Shown: positions 7,266 to 14,762, numbered from the stretch's first letter. The stretch is 18,330 nt of DNA from JBBQXY01 sp051004815 (GCA_051004815.1 JBPCJY010000060.1:1-18330), one strand, 5' to 3'. The notes: generated from the sequence alone by a model not told the origin. Numbers and translations are program-made.

Positions 7266-7278
7266 ATAACATTGTTAT
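7266..7278. promoter_or_regulatory. Palindrome ATAACA-T-TGTTAT
   Basis: A perfect 6-1-6 dyad about 90 nt upstream of the XRE/NB-ARC start. It could be an operator, possibly for the XRE protein itself. It is short enough to arise by chance in AT-rich DNA. Confidence 0.25.
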
Positions 7279-7366
7279 CAGGTGCTTAACATCTTGATAT
7301 AGCTGAGTTTATAGAGCCGTCTGCACTCGTTTTTTCTCCGCCCACGCGAAGAAAGGAAGGCAGGTA

Positions 7367-9721
7367 GTGGTAAAAAACGCCAGGAAGTTCCCGCCTAATC
7401 TTCACTTGCGCAAGGCACGCGTAGATCGCGGATGGTCGCAGCGGGAGTTAGCCGAGCGGATCGGCACGACACCCGTCAATATCAGTCGCTGGGAAAACGG
7501 CTCGACTTTTCCCTTTCCCTATTTTCGTCAGCGACTCGGTGAGGTTTTTGGCAAAACGCCTGATGAGCTTGGCCTGGTGCCACCATCAGAGCATGGTGAG
7601 CTTAGCTTGATGCCACCACCACCTGCTGAGCTTAGCCTGGTGCTACCAGCAGAGGAAGGTTCCAGGATATGGAGCATTCCCATTGCGCACAACCCGTTCT
7701 TCACGGGTCGCGAACATCTGCTGGCAACGCTCCACGAGCGGCTCTCGACGGCGAAAACGGCTGCATTGACGCAGTCCCAGGCGCAATCCCTCTTTGGACT
7801 GGGCGGTATTGGCAAAACGCAGACAGCAGCCGAATACGCCTTCCGCTACGGCGACGAATATGCCAACGTGTTCTGGATACGGGCCGCCAAGCGTGAAACA
7901 CTCGTCGCTGACTTTGTGACACTGGCTCAACTGCTCAAGCTCCCAGAAAAAGATGGGCAGGATCAACGACGGATTGTGGCAGCTGTCAAGCTGTGGCTGG
8001 CTGCGCACGAGGACTGGCTGCTCATCATGGACAATGCCGACGACCTGCCTCTGGCGCAGGAGTTCTTGCCCACAGGCCACAAAGGCTATATTTTGTTCAC
8101 CACTCGCGCTCAAGCGGCAGGCGCGATTGCGGCCAGTGTCGAAGTGGAGAAACTGAGTCTACAAGAAGGTATCCTGCTGCTGTTGCACTGGACCAAAATC
8201 CTGGATATGCATCTTCCCCTCGACCATGTGAAGACAGAGGACCGGGTCGCTGCTGAAGGCATCGTGAAGGAGATGGATGGATTGCCACTGGCTATCGTCC
8301 AGGCTGCTGCTTACGTGGAGGAGACAGGATGTAGCCTGACGGATTATCTCAGCCTCTATGCTACGCACCGCAAAGACTTGCTTGCGCAGCGCGGTAGCCT
8401 CTTACTCGACTATCCTGACACGGTACTCACCACCTGGTCGCTCTCGTTTCAGCAGGTCGAGCAGGAGAGTCCCGCTGCCGCCGATGCGCTGCGCCTGTGC
8501 GCGTTTCTGGCTCCCGATGCCATCCCAGAAGAGCTACTGACGCGAAGTGCCGCCGAATTGGGCATTGTCCTTGGGGCCGCCGCTGCCGATCCGTTCAAGC
8601 TCAACGAAGCCTTAAAGGTGTTGCGCAGGTACTCACTGGTGCGACGCGATGGAAGCACACACATGCTGAGGATCCATCGGCTCGTCCAAACTGTGCTCAA
8701 GGAGAGCCTTGATCAGGAAACCCAACGCATATGGGCAGAGCGGACGGTGCGAGCCGTCAATGCTGCCTTTCCAGAGGGCTATTATGACACTGACAAAAAC
8801 CATCAGTATTACTTGCCCCACGTCCAGGAGTGCGCAACCCTTATCAAACACTACCATCTCCACTTTCTGGAGGCAGCGCAGCTGCTCTACCAGGCCGGAG
8901 CTTTTCTGCGTTTCCATGGCTTCTATCCCCAATCCCAATCCCTTCATCAACAGGCTCTGACTATTCGCAAGCAGGTGTTAGGGCCTGAGCATCGTGCTAC
9001 AGCGGACAGTCTCAACGAGCTGGCGGTACTCTGTCGTATTCAAGGCGACTACGAGCAAGCGGAAGGCTTCCACCGACAAGCCCTGGCCATTCGCGAAAAG
9101 GAACTCGGGCTGGAACATCCCACTACTGCCCTAAGCCTCAATGACCTGGGCGTGCTCTACCGTACCCAGGGAAAGTATGAGCAGGCCGAGCCTCTCCTAC
9201 AACAGGCACTCAGCATCCGCGAGCAGTTGCTCGGCTCTGAGCATCTCGACACCTTGACTTCCTTCATCAATCTGGGGAAGCTCTATCTAGAGCAGGGAAG
9301 GTATGAGCAGGCCGAGCCGCTTTTGCAGCAGGCCCTGGCAACCAGTACACGAGTCTTGGATCCTGAGCACCTCCTCATTGCCCAAAACCTCAACCTACTG
9401 GCAAGGCTCTCGTATGAACAAGGAAACAATAAGCGGGCTGAGACGCTTTGGAAGCAGAGCCTCACTATTATTGAGAAGACACATGGATCTGAGCATCCCG
9501 CTACTGCAGAAAGACTCAACGACCTGGCTGAACTCTTCTTTGCACAAGGTCGCTACGCAGAGGCACAGTCTCTTTGCGAAAGGGCACTCAGCATTTGCGA
9601 GAAGATACTTGGCCCTGAACATTCAGATACAATCACCGTTCGCAGGCACCTGGCCAAGATTTTGAGCAAAATAGAGGTGGAGCAGGACAGTGAATACCAT
9701 CCTGCTCCACCTGTGCATTGA
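7367..9721 (+). CDS. XRE-type HTH / NB-ARC STAND ATPase / TPR regulator
   Basis: A 784-residue multidomain protein. An XRE helix-turn-helix is at about 12-66 (LRKARVDRGWSQRELAERIG...NISRWENG). A Pro-rich linker at about 67-97 has three ELxLxPP repeats. NB-ARC spans about 108-450: Walker A GLGGIGKT 144-151, Walker B WLLIMDNADD 217-226, ILFTTR 242-247, GLPLA 306-310, and IHRLVQ in the MHD position near 437. Six 42-residue kinesin-light-chain-type TPRs fill about 505-765. STAND proteins switch from an ADP to an ATP state and oligomerise when their repeats sense a ligand; this one could then bind DNA. Such proteins occur as regulators (AfsR-like) and as immune sensors. The start is GTG 7367 with AAGGAAGGCAGG upstream. 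The last codons overlap a terminator of the convergent peptide gene. Ligand and target are unknown. Confidence 0.88.
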   Translation: MVKNARKFPPNLHLRKARVDRGWSQRELAERIGTTPVNISRWENGSTFPFPYFRQRLGEVFGKTPDELGLVPPSEHGELSLMPPPPAELSLVLPAEEGSRIWSIPIAHNPFFTGREHLLATLHERLSTAKTAALTQSQAQSLFGLGGIGKTQTAAEYAFRYGDEYANVFWIRAAKRETLVADFVTLAQLLKLPEKDGQDQRRIVAAVKLWLAAHEDWLLIMDNADDLPLAQEFLPTGHKGYILFTTRAQAAGAIAASVEVEKLSLQEGILLLLHWTKILDMHLPLDHVKTEDRVAAEGIVKEMDGLPLAIVQAAAYVEETGCSLTDYLSLYATHRKDLLAQRGSLLLDYPDTVLTTWSLSFQQVEQESPAAADALRLCAFLAPDAIPEELLTRSAAELGIVLGAAAADPFKLNEALKVLRRYSLVRRDGSTHMLRIHRLVQTVLKESLDQETQRIWAERTVRAVNAAFPEGYYDTDKNHQYYLPHVQECATLIKHYHLHFLEAAQLLYQAGAFLRFHGFYPQSQSLHQQALTIRKQVLGPEHRATADSLNELAVLCRIQGDYEQAEGFHRQALAIREKELGLEHPTTALSLNDLGVLYRTQGKYEQAEPLLQQALSIREQLLGSEHLDTLTSFINLGKLYLEQGRYEQAEPLLQQALATSTRVLDPEHLLIAQNLNLLARLSYEQGNNKRAETLWKQSLTIIEKTHGSEHPATAERLNDLAELFFAQGRYAEAQSLCERALSICEKILGPEHSDTITVRRHLAKILSKIEVEQDSEYHPAPPVH
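7565..7657 (+). repeat. In-frame tandem repeats encoding the ELxLVPP linker
   Basis: Three imperfect units begin at GAGCTT (7565, 7598, 7628) with 30-33-nt periods. They encode ELGLVPP, ELSLMPP and ELSLVLP plus short spacers. They lie between the HTH and NB-ARC domains, where copy number could vary without loss of frame. Confidence 0.7.
9675..9712 (-). terminator. Terminator of the peptide gene inside the 3' end of the XRE/NB-ARC gene
   Basis: Perfect 13-bp arms AGGTGGAGCAGGA (9675-9687) and TCCTGCTCCACCT (9700-9712) enclose a 12-nt loop. On the minus strand the stem is followed by CTATTTTGC, giving an intrinsic-terminator look, 34 nt after the peptide stop codon. On the plus strand no T-run follows. 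The hairpin is coding for the last residues of the NB-ARC protein. Confidence 0.65.
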
Positions 9722-9746
9722 GCCAGTCAAAGCTCGACGTTTTGAG

Positions 9747-9941
9747 CTAGCAGTCGCTTCCTGGCGCGGGACAAGGCCAGTAGGGCCTGGCTGCCAACTG
9801 CCCAGCTGCGAGTTGAGAGCTGACCGCACTAGCATGCTGGCTAGAAGCTGCATTGGCTATCGATCCCATTCCTTGTACAGAGAACCCACCTAGAGTCGCT
9901 AAAAGCGCGATGGCCGCGAAGAAACACCGTATCTTATTCAT
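9747..9941 (-). CDS. Small exported peptide precursor with signal peptide
   Basis: A 64-residue protein that I do not recognise. It has a clear Sec-type signal: n-region MNKIR, hydrophobic core at about 6-22 (CFFAAIALLATLGGFSV), and an Ala-x-Ala site ANA (29-31) before Ala32. The predicted mature peptide is 33 residues, small and polar at first. It has a QLAAGQLAA doublet and ends in a Pro/Trp segment with two cysteines, CPAPGSDC (57-64), which could form a disulfide loop. The ribosome site AAAAGGAG sits 7 nt before the ATG. A TATAAT box lies about 120 nt upstream and a 13-bp-stem terminator downstream. It lies between two TPR-bearing STAND genes, so a signal or trigger peptide is conceivable. 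A cell-wall or toxin-like peptide is equally possible. Confidence 0.72.
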   Translation of the reverse strand: MNKIRCFFAAIALLATLGGFSVQGMGSIANAASSQHASAVSSQLAAGQLAARPYWPCPAPGSDC

Positions 9942-9956
9942 CGATACTCCTTTTTT

Positions 9957-9975
9957 GTTTGCTTTTCACGCAAAC
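9957..9975 (-). promoter_or_regulatory. Leader hairpin just upstream of the peptide ribosome site
   Basis: Perfect 6-bp arms GTTTGC/GCAAAC with a 7-nt loop lie in the 5' leader, followed on the minus strand by the A-run and GGAG. It could affect translation or stability. The stem is short. Confidence 0.3.
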
Positions 9976-10059
9976 CAATGGTCGTTTCACCGATCCCTAC
10001 AGGTGCAGGGAATGTGTTCGCAATTCGAATGGGCCCATCGCGATCTGCTTACGGAAGTA

Positions 10060-10065
10060 ATTATA
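10060..10065 (-). promoter_or_regulatory. Probable -10 box for the peptide gene
   Basis: A consensus TATAAT on the minus strand, about 120 nt before the peptide start. No -35 hexamer of good quality is at the right distance, so the promoter may need an activator. The predicted leader would be about 110 nt. Confidence 0.35.
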
Positions 10066-10099
10066 TATGGAATATATGGACAATTGAATACTATTTAAG

Positions 10100-10113
10100 T
10101 ACCATGAATGGTA
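10100..10113. promoter_or_regulatory. Dyad TACCAT-GA-ATGGTA upstream of the peptide -10 box
   Basis: A perfect 6-2-6 inverted repeat about 35 bp upstream of the TATAAT on the minus strand, in the position of an activator site. Only symmetry and position support it. Confidence 0.3.
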
Positions 10114-10224
10114 TATTTGGAGACCATTGAGAGGACATTTACCGCCCACATTTCGCCAGGAGGTAGCGAGACAGGCAGAAATGGGATTTTTTGCTAGAGG
10201 GTGGCCCGATGTAAAGAAAGGGAG

Positions 10225-10285
10225 ATGGCATACTTATAGCGATACGCCCTCTATATGTTTATGATAGAATCAATAGATATTCCTT
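10225..10285 (+). repeat. Duplicated promoter segment, copy 2 (cyclase-like gene)
   Basis: This is 55/61 identical to 4172-4232. The 13-bp patch that holds TTG...CAA in the lysR copy reads GCG...CTC here. The result, TATAGCG-N7-CTCTATA, still has dyad symmetry at six of seven pairs, so one base pair changed in a compensated way. It contains the same TATGAT box and lies 54 bp before the cyclase-like start. Confidence 0.85.
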
Positions 10286-10339
10286 GAAGGAAAACCTTTC
10301 TTTATATATGATGAGACTAGACGAGGAGAAGCCTCTTTC

Positions 10340-13237
10340 ATGGCTGATCTACCCACTGGAACTGTCACGCTACTCTTCACTGATATGGAAGGCTCGACGC
10401 GCCTCTTACGGCAGCTGGGCGAACGCTATGCCAATGTGCTAGCCGATTGTCGGCGTTTGTTGCGTAACGTGTTCCAGCAGTACCACGGACACGAGGTGGA
10501 CACGCAGGGTGACGCCTTCTTTGTCGCCTTCGCCCGTGCCACCGATGCTGTTGGTGCTGCCGCAGCCATCCAACATGCTCTCGCGGACTATTCCTGGCCC
10601 GCGGACGCGATGGTACGGGTACGCATTGGCCTACATACGGGCGAGCCAACGTTGACTGCGGATGGCTACATTGGCATAGACGTGCATCACGCCGCTCGCA
10701 TCATGGGTGCTGGCCATGGTGGACAGATCTTACTCTCACCAACAACCTGTCAATTGGTGGAGCAGCAGTTGCCCAGGGATACATACCTGAAAGACCTGGG
10801 GGATCATCGGCTCAAGGACCTACAACGGCCCAGCCACCTCTTTCAATTGAGCCTGGAGAGCCTGCCTGCCGATTTCCCGCCTCTCAAAACGCTTGATATG
10901 CACCCCAACAATCTGCCCATTCAACCAACTCCCTTCATTGGGCGTGAGAAGGAAGTGGCGACCATCACACGGTTGCTGGGCCGTCCGGAGGTGCGACTGG
11001 TGACGCTGACGGGGCCGGGTGGAGTAGGGAAAACGCGCCTGGGCTTGCAGGTTGTGGCTGAACTCTGTGATCACTTCACAGATGGGGTTTTCGTGGTGGC
11101 ACTAGCTCCCGTGAGCCAGCCCACGCAAGTGTTATCCGCTATCGCCCAAACGCTTGCTATCGGTGAAGCCAGCGATCAACCGCTGTTCCCGTTCCTGCAA
11201 GCAGCACTGAAAGAGAAACAGTTGCTGCTGCTACTGGATAACTTTGAGCAGGTGGCTGATGCTGCCGTGATCGTAGCCGACTTGCTCGCCGCGTGCTCCA
11301 ATCTCAAAGTGTTGGTCACTAGTCGAGAAGGGCTGCATGTGCGAGCCGAACATGAGTTTGCCGTCCCGCCACTGTCCCTGCCCAATCTCAAACACCTGCC
11401 CAATGTGAGTACCCTCTCACAATACGAGGCGGTAGCACTTTTTATCGAGCGAGCACTGGCCACGAAACCAGATTTCCAAGTGACCAACGCTAATGCGCCT
11501 GCCGTCGCGGCCATCTGTACCCGTGTGGATGGACTGCCGCTGGCGATTGAACTGGCAGCCGCCCGCGTCAAGCATTTTCCACCACAAACCTTGCTTTCGC
11601 GCCTGGAGCATGGACTCTCCGTCCTTTCAGGAGGAGCACGCGATTTGCCTGTCCGGCAACAAACCCTGCGTGGGGCGATTGCCTGGAGCTATAACCTGTT
11701 GCTGCCGGAGGAGCAACTGCTCTTTCGCCGTCTGGCGGTTTTTGTGGATGGTTGGAGTTGGCAAGCTGCCGAAGAGTTGTGCATGGCGGCTGGAGGGCTA
11801 GCAGGGGACATCCTGGAAGATCTGACATCCCTGGTGGATAAGAGTCTGCTGCGCCAGGAAGAACAGGCGGAAGGCGAAGTTCGCTTCTGGATGTTGCAGA
11901 CGCTGCGCGAGTTTGGTCTAGAGCAGTTGAACAGTGGCGGGGAACTGGAAGGAAGCCGAGAGGCGCACGCGGAATACTACCTGCGGCTTGTGGAGGAAGC
12001 CGAACCCTATTTACAGGGGACTGAGCAGGTCAGGTGGCTTGCTCGGTTGGAGCAGGAGCATGAAAACGTGCGGACAGCCCTCGCCTGGCTGTTGGAACGC
12101 GCACGGTCGGATGGAGAGAAAGGCAAGCAGCAGGCGGAGCAAGCCCTACGCTTGTGTGCTGCCTCATTCCGCTTCTGGACCATTCGCGGGTACTTCCGCG
12201 AAGGGCAGAGCTTCCTGGAACAGGCACTGGCTCTCCGTGCGGGCGTGGCTGCATCTGTGCAAGCGAAGGCACTGCTGATAGCAGGAGATCTGGCGTTTTT
12301 TCTGGATGATTATGAGCGAGTCGAGGTGTTGGTTGGAGAGAGTCTGACACTGTATCAAGCACTGGGTGACGCTATTGGCATGGGCGAGTCCCTCGATTTA
12401 CTGGGGAATATTAACTGGGCTAAAAGTGACTATGGGGCCGCCCGTGCTAGATTAGAGGAGGCCGTGACGTTATATCGAGCGGGCGGTGATAGATGGAAGA
12501 GGGGTCGCTGCCTGACACAGTTAGCACGCATCGCGGCTGTGCAGGGCGAGTACAAGAGCGCACGCACGCTCTTTGAGGAGAGCCTGACCCTCTACCAAGA
12601 ACTAGGAGAGCGGGAGCGTATCGGCTGGGTGCTTTATCTTCTGGCCCAGATGCTCTTTACCTCACAAGCAGATCTGGAGCAAGCACATGTACTGGCCAAT
12701 CAGAGTCTGGCACTCTTGAAAGAGATCGGAAATAAGCCCATCATAGCCTATGAACTCAGCTTGCTCGGACAGATACATTTGGTACATGGAGAGCAGAGTC
12801 TAGCCCGCCAACAGATTGAGGAGAGCATAGCACTTTTGCAAGAGATTGGAGAACGGGCGGGGGTAGCCGAAGCGAAAATCGCTCTGGCGCGAGTACTCGC
12901 CTATCAGAGCGACCTGGTAGCTGCACGTCAACTCTACCAGGAGACCTTCGCACTGCTACAAGAAATCCACGATAAGGAATTCATTTCCCCTTGCCTGGAA
13001 GGGCTGGCCACCGTGGCAGCAGAGCAAGACGAACTGGTGTGGGCGGCACACCTGTGGGGGGCAGCCGAGGCACTACGTGAAGCAATTGGCACGCCGATGC
13101 CACCTATTTATCAGGCAGACTACCAGCAGGTGGTGAATACCACGCGAACGCGCCTGGGTGAAGAGGGTTTTGGCAAGGCCTGGTCGCAAGGTCGTGCCAT
13201 GACTCCAGAACAAGTTATTACCAACCATGCTTTCTAA
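10340..13237 (+). CDS. Class III cyclase-like / NB-ARC-type ATPase / TPR regulator
   Basis: A 965-residue protein. A class III nucleotidyl cyclase homology domain spans about 8-170: metal Asp15 in FTDMEGST and Asp58 in DTQGDAFF. The position usually holding the substrate-selecting Lys is Asp54, and the Asn of VNxAAR is His116, with Arg120 kept. Then a STAND ATPase: PFIGRE at 198-203, Walker A GPGGVGKT 225-232, Walker B LLLLLDNFEQV 295-305, VLVTSRE 324-330, GLPLA 398-402. TPR-like repeats run about 600-915. The C-terminus ends in QGRAMTPEQVI with no LuxR HTH, unlike many relatives. Such proteins are common in Actinobacteria and Chloroflexota; cyclase activity is doubtful. GAGGAG lies upstream of the ATG. 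Its stop codon overlaps that of the convergent tetR gene. The duplicated lysR-like promoter drives it. Confidence 0.87.
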   Translation: MADLPTGTVTLLFTDMEGSTRLLRQLGERYANVLADCRRLLRNVFQQYHGHEVDTQGDAFFVAFARATDAVGAAAAIQHALADYSWPADAMVRVRIGLHTGEPTLTADGYIGIDVHHAARIMGAGHGGQILLSPTTCQLVEQQLPRDTYLKDLGDHRLKDLQRPSHLFQLSLESLPADFPPLKTLDMHPNNLPIQPTPFIGREKEVATITRLLGRPEVRLVTLTGPGGVGKTRLGLQVVAELCDHFTDGVFVVALAPVSQPTQVLSAIAQTLAIGEASDQPLFPFLQAALKEKQLLLLLDNFEQVADAAVIVADLLAACSNLKVLVTSREGLHVRAEHEFAVPPLSLPNLKHLPNVSTLSQYEAVALFIERALATKPDFQVTNANAPAVAAICTRVDGLPLAIELAAARVKHFPPQTLLSRLEHGLSVLSGGARDLPVRQQTLRGAIAWSYNLLLPEEQLLFRRLAVFVDGWSWQAAEELCMAAGGLAGDILEDLTSLVDKSLLRQEEQAEGEVRFWMLQTLREFGLEQLNSGGELEGSREAHAEYYLRLVEEAEPYLQGTEQVRWLARLEQEHENVRTALAWLLERARSDGEKGKQQAEQALRLCAASFRFWTIRGYFREGQSFLEQALALRAGVAASVQAKALLIAGDLAFFLDDYERVEVLVGESLTLYQALGDAIGMGESLDLLGNINWAKSDYGAARARLEEAVTLYRAGGDRWKRGRCLTQLARIAAVQGEYKSARTLFEESLTLYQELGERERIGWVLYLLAQMLFTSQADLEQAHVLANQSLALLKEIGNKPIIAYELSLLGQIHLVHGEQSLARQQIEESIALLQEIGERAGVAEAKIALARVLAYQSDLVAARQLYQETFALLQEIHDKEFISPCLEGLATVAAEQDELVWAAHLWGAAEALREAIGTPMPPIYQADYQQVVNTTRTRLGEEGFGKAWSQGRAMTPEQVITNHAF

Positions 13238-13827
13238 GGTACAAGATCACGTTCAATGCAATGCCGCATGTAGGCAACCGCACGGCGCATATGGACGGTA
13301 TCCTGGTACAACTTGCTCAACATGACAGCCCCTTCGAGTGTCGCGATCATCACGCTGGCCCACATTTCGCCATCGACAGCGGGACGAATCTCGCCACGCT
13401 CGATACCTTTGGAGATGATACGTTGGATGGTACTGCGCAACTTGTCCATTGCGTCTCTCGCCCGATCACGCAACGCAGGCTCGGCGTCGTCTGCCTCGAT
13501 GGCCGTGTTGAGAATGGGGCAACCGCCCGCGATGGGTGGATCGTCTACCAGGTCCTGAAAGTAGGCGAGCATGGCGTAGAGCCGCTCAATGGCGTGTTTT
13601 TTATCGGCTAATGCCGCTCGTATACGTTGATCGAGGAGGGCATAGGCATAATCGAATGCTTCGAGTGCGAGCTGCTCTTTACTCTTGAAATGGTTATAGA
13701 TGCCCCCTTTTTCCATTCCGGTTTGCCGCATGATGTCAGAGAGCGATGCTCCAAAGTACCCTTGCTGGTTGAAGAGTGGAGCAACTCGCGCCAAGATCAT
13801 GGCCCGTGTTTGTTCACCTTTGCTCAT
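13234..13827 (-). CDS. TetR/AcrR-family transcriptional repressor
   Basis: A 197-residue protein, usual TetR length. The HTH is at about 7-53 with the typical turn MEKGGIYNHFKSKEQL. The ligand domain contains GGCPILNTAIEADDAEPALRDR near 100-121, as in one common AcrR subgroup. It would bind a palindromic operator as a dimer and release it on binding a small ligand. AAAGGA lies upstream of the ATG. It is downstream of, and on the same strand as, the AcuA-like gene but has its own promoter. The palindromes over the AcuA-like promoter are the most likely targets. Its stop overlaps the stop of the convergent cyclase-like gene by two bases. Confidence 0.92.
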   Translation of the reverse strand: MSKGEQTRAMILARVAPLFNQQGYFGASLSDIMRQTGMEKGGIYNHFKSKEQLALEAFDYAYALLDQRIRAALADKKHAIERLYAMLAYFQDLVDDPPIAGGCPILNTAIEADDAEPALRDRARDAMDKLRSTIQRIISKGIERGEIRPAVDGEMWASVMIATLEGAVMLSKLYQDTVHMRRAVAYMRHCIERDLVP

Positions 13828-13847
13828 ATATTTATCCTTTCAGTTTG

Positions 13848-13876
13848 CCTATATGCACTGTAGCAGACGTTGTCAA
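13848..13876 (-). promoter_or_regulatory. Sigma70-type promoter of tetR
   Basis: On the minus strand TTGACA (13871-13876), a 17-bp spacer, then TATAGG (13848-13853). Transcription would start about 15 nt before the tetR ATG, giving a short leader with the AAAGGA site. Confidence 0.6.
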
Positions 13877-13930
13877 ATGGATGGTTACCAAGCCAATTAC
13901 CATAGTACTCCGACACGCTTCATGTGACAG

Positions 13931-14006
13931 GCCGCCTACGGCGGCAGGAGAGAGAGGGAAAACTGGGGCACAGCCCCAGGCCCCAGTCAAGGGGTTGCAC
14001 CCCTTG
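13931..14006. repeat. Three-hairpin intergenic element
   Basis: Three perfect GC-rich hairpins in a row: GCCGCC-TAC-GGCGGC (13931-13945), TGGGGC-ACA-GCCCCA (13964-13978) and CAAGGGG-N5-CCCCTTG (13988-14006). They lie 38 nt after the AcuA-like stop. None has a T-run on the minus side, so this is a structured or dispersed repeat rather than a classical terminator. It may still stop or protect the acuA-like transcript. Confidence 0.65.
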
Positions 14007-14044
14007 CATCCCTGCTTGTCACTTGAAGGTTGCCAAAGTAGTAG

Positions 14045-14716
14045 TCACATACCGGGGAGGTTGTCGGATTGCAGTAGGCGGTCGTAGAAACTTGAGAGGT
14101 TTTCTGTATCGACACGGTGTCCGATGCGTGCCAGGAAGATGTTGGCAGGGTCCATGAGAATGTTTCCCTCGGAAGTAAGGTATTCCGCGAAGCTGTAGTG
14201 GGCGAATAGTCGCTCAATCATGGCACGATAGGCAAGGCCTGTTAGTCTCAGTCCCGCCATATCCCAATGCCAGGAGAGGCCCATGCCAATAATGATCATA
14301 TCCTCAAGCCAATCTTGCTCAAACACCAGCCCCAGTAACTGCTGCGCGATGCCACACCTGCGCCACTCGGCACTGACTTCGATAGCAATTTCATACGTAT
14401 TTGCCAGTCCTTCCCAGAAACCGTCAGCCGGAGCCAAAGTCACCTGTCCAATGATGATGTTCTGATCAGTGTAGGCCAGGGTGAGCATACTGTCTGGACG
14501 CTCGGCAATTGTTTTTAAAAGGTGGTGTTCTCGCTCCGGTGTGCGGGCGAAGGCGCGTAACCCGGTATCCGGCTTGAGTGATGCGACAAAGGGTGCTTCG
14601 CAAAAGTCCTGCAAGAAGAGCCTGGTGGCTGATCGCCAGAGCGTTCGCTTATGGAGAGTTGCAGTGGTATTACATGATAATGGCAGAGAGGGGGTTTGCA
14701 CCATGGGACGGCTCAC
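14045..14716 (-). CDS. acuA: AcuA-like GNAT protein acetyltransferase
   Basis: A protein of 219-223 residues. From memory it resembles Bacillus AcuA along its length: NIIIGQVTLAP (GNAT beta strands), YEIAIEVSAEWRRCGIAQQLL (acetyl-CoA motif R/Q-x-x-G-x-A/G), MIIIGMGLSWHWDMAG, and DPANIFLARIGHRV near the C-terminus. AcuA acetylates and inactivates acetyl-CoA synthetase, controlling acetate/acetoin use. No acetyl-CoA synthetase or acuBC gene is in the window. The start is either GTG 14716 or ATG 14704; neither has a strong ribosome site. It is preceded by a near-consensus promoter with two palindromic operators, so it is probably repressed by the TetR encoded downstream. Confidence 0.78.
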   Translation of the reverse strand: MSRPMVQTPSLPLSCNTTATLHKRTLWRSATRLFLQDFCEAPFVASLKPDTGLRAFARTPEREHHLLKTIAERPDSMLTLAYTDQNIIIGQVTLAPADGFWEGLANTYEIAIEVSAEWRRCGIAQQLLGLVFEQDWLEDMIIIGMGLSWHWDMAGLRLTGLAYRAMIERLFAHYSFAEYLTSEGNILMDPANIFLARIGHRVDTENLSSFYDRLLQSDNLPGM

Positions 14717-14748
14717 TTTCTGAAAGACTTGTCACGTCAGTCTATTTG

Positions 14749-14762
14749 AGACCAATCGGTCT
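14749..14762. promoter_or_regulatory. Second operator AGACC-N4-GGTCT
   Basis: A 5-4-5 dyad sharing the AGACC/GGTCT half sites of the main palindrome, centred 34 bp downstream of it in the acuA-like leader. A pair of TetR sites about three helical turns apart is a common arrangement. Confidence 0.6.

Larger units (their letters stand above)
7032..7366. other. Divergent intergenic region between small acidic protein and XRE/NB-ARC gene
   Basis: This is 335 nt without a convincing gene. It holds the tandem 13-bp repeats at 7117-7145 and a small palindrome at 7266-7278. No confident promoter boxes were found for either flanking gene. Confidence 0.55.
9942..10339. other. Divergent intergenic region between peptide and cyclase-like genes
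   Basis: This 398-nt region carries the peptide leader and promoter on the minus side. It also carries a short palindrome (10100-10113) and the duplicated promoter segment (10225-10285) on the plus side. No further convincing gene was seen; short frames on the plus strand lack a ribosome site. Confidence 0.6.

Noticed and set aside
7643..8113. 156-residue minus-strand frame inside the XRE/NB-ARC gene
   Set aside because: It overlaps the Walker A/B coding region of a clear NB-ARC protein and lacks domain features.
9853..10098. 81-residue plus-strand frame over the peptide leader
   Set aside because: It has no ribosome site and no protein-like pattern, and it runs opposite the well-supported exported peptide gene.
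10340..13237. Naming the cyclase-like protein a LuxR-family regulator
   Set aside because: Many relatives carry a C-terminal LuxR HTH, but this one ends after the TPR-like region with no HTH pattern.
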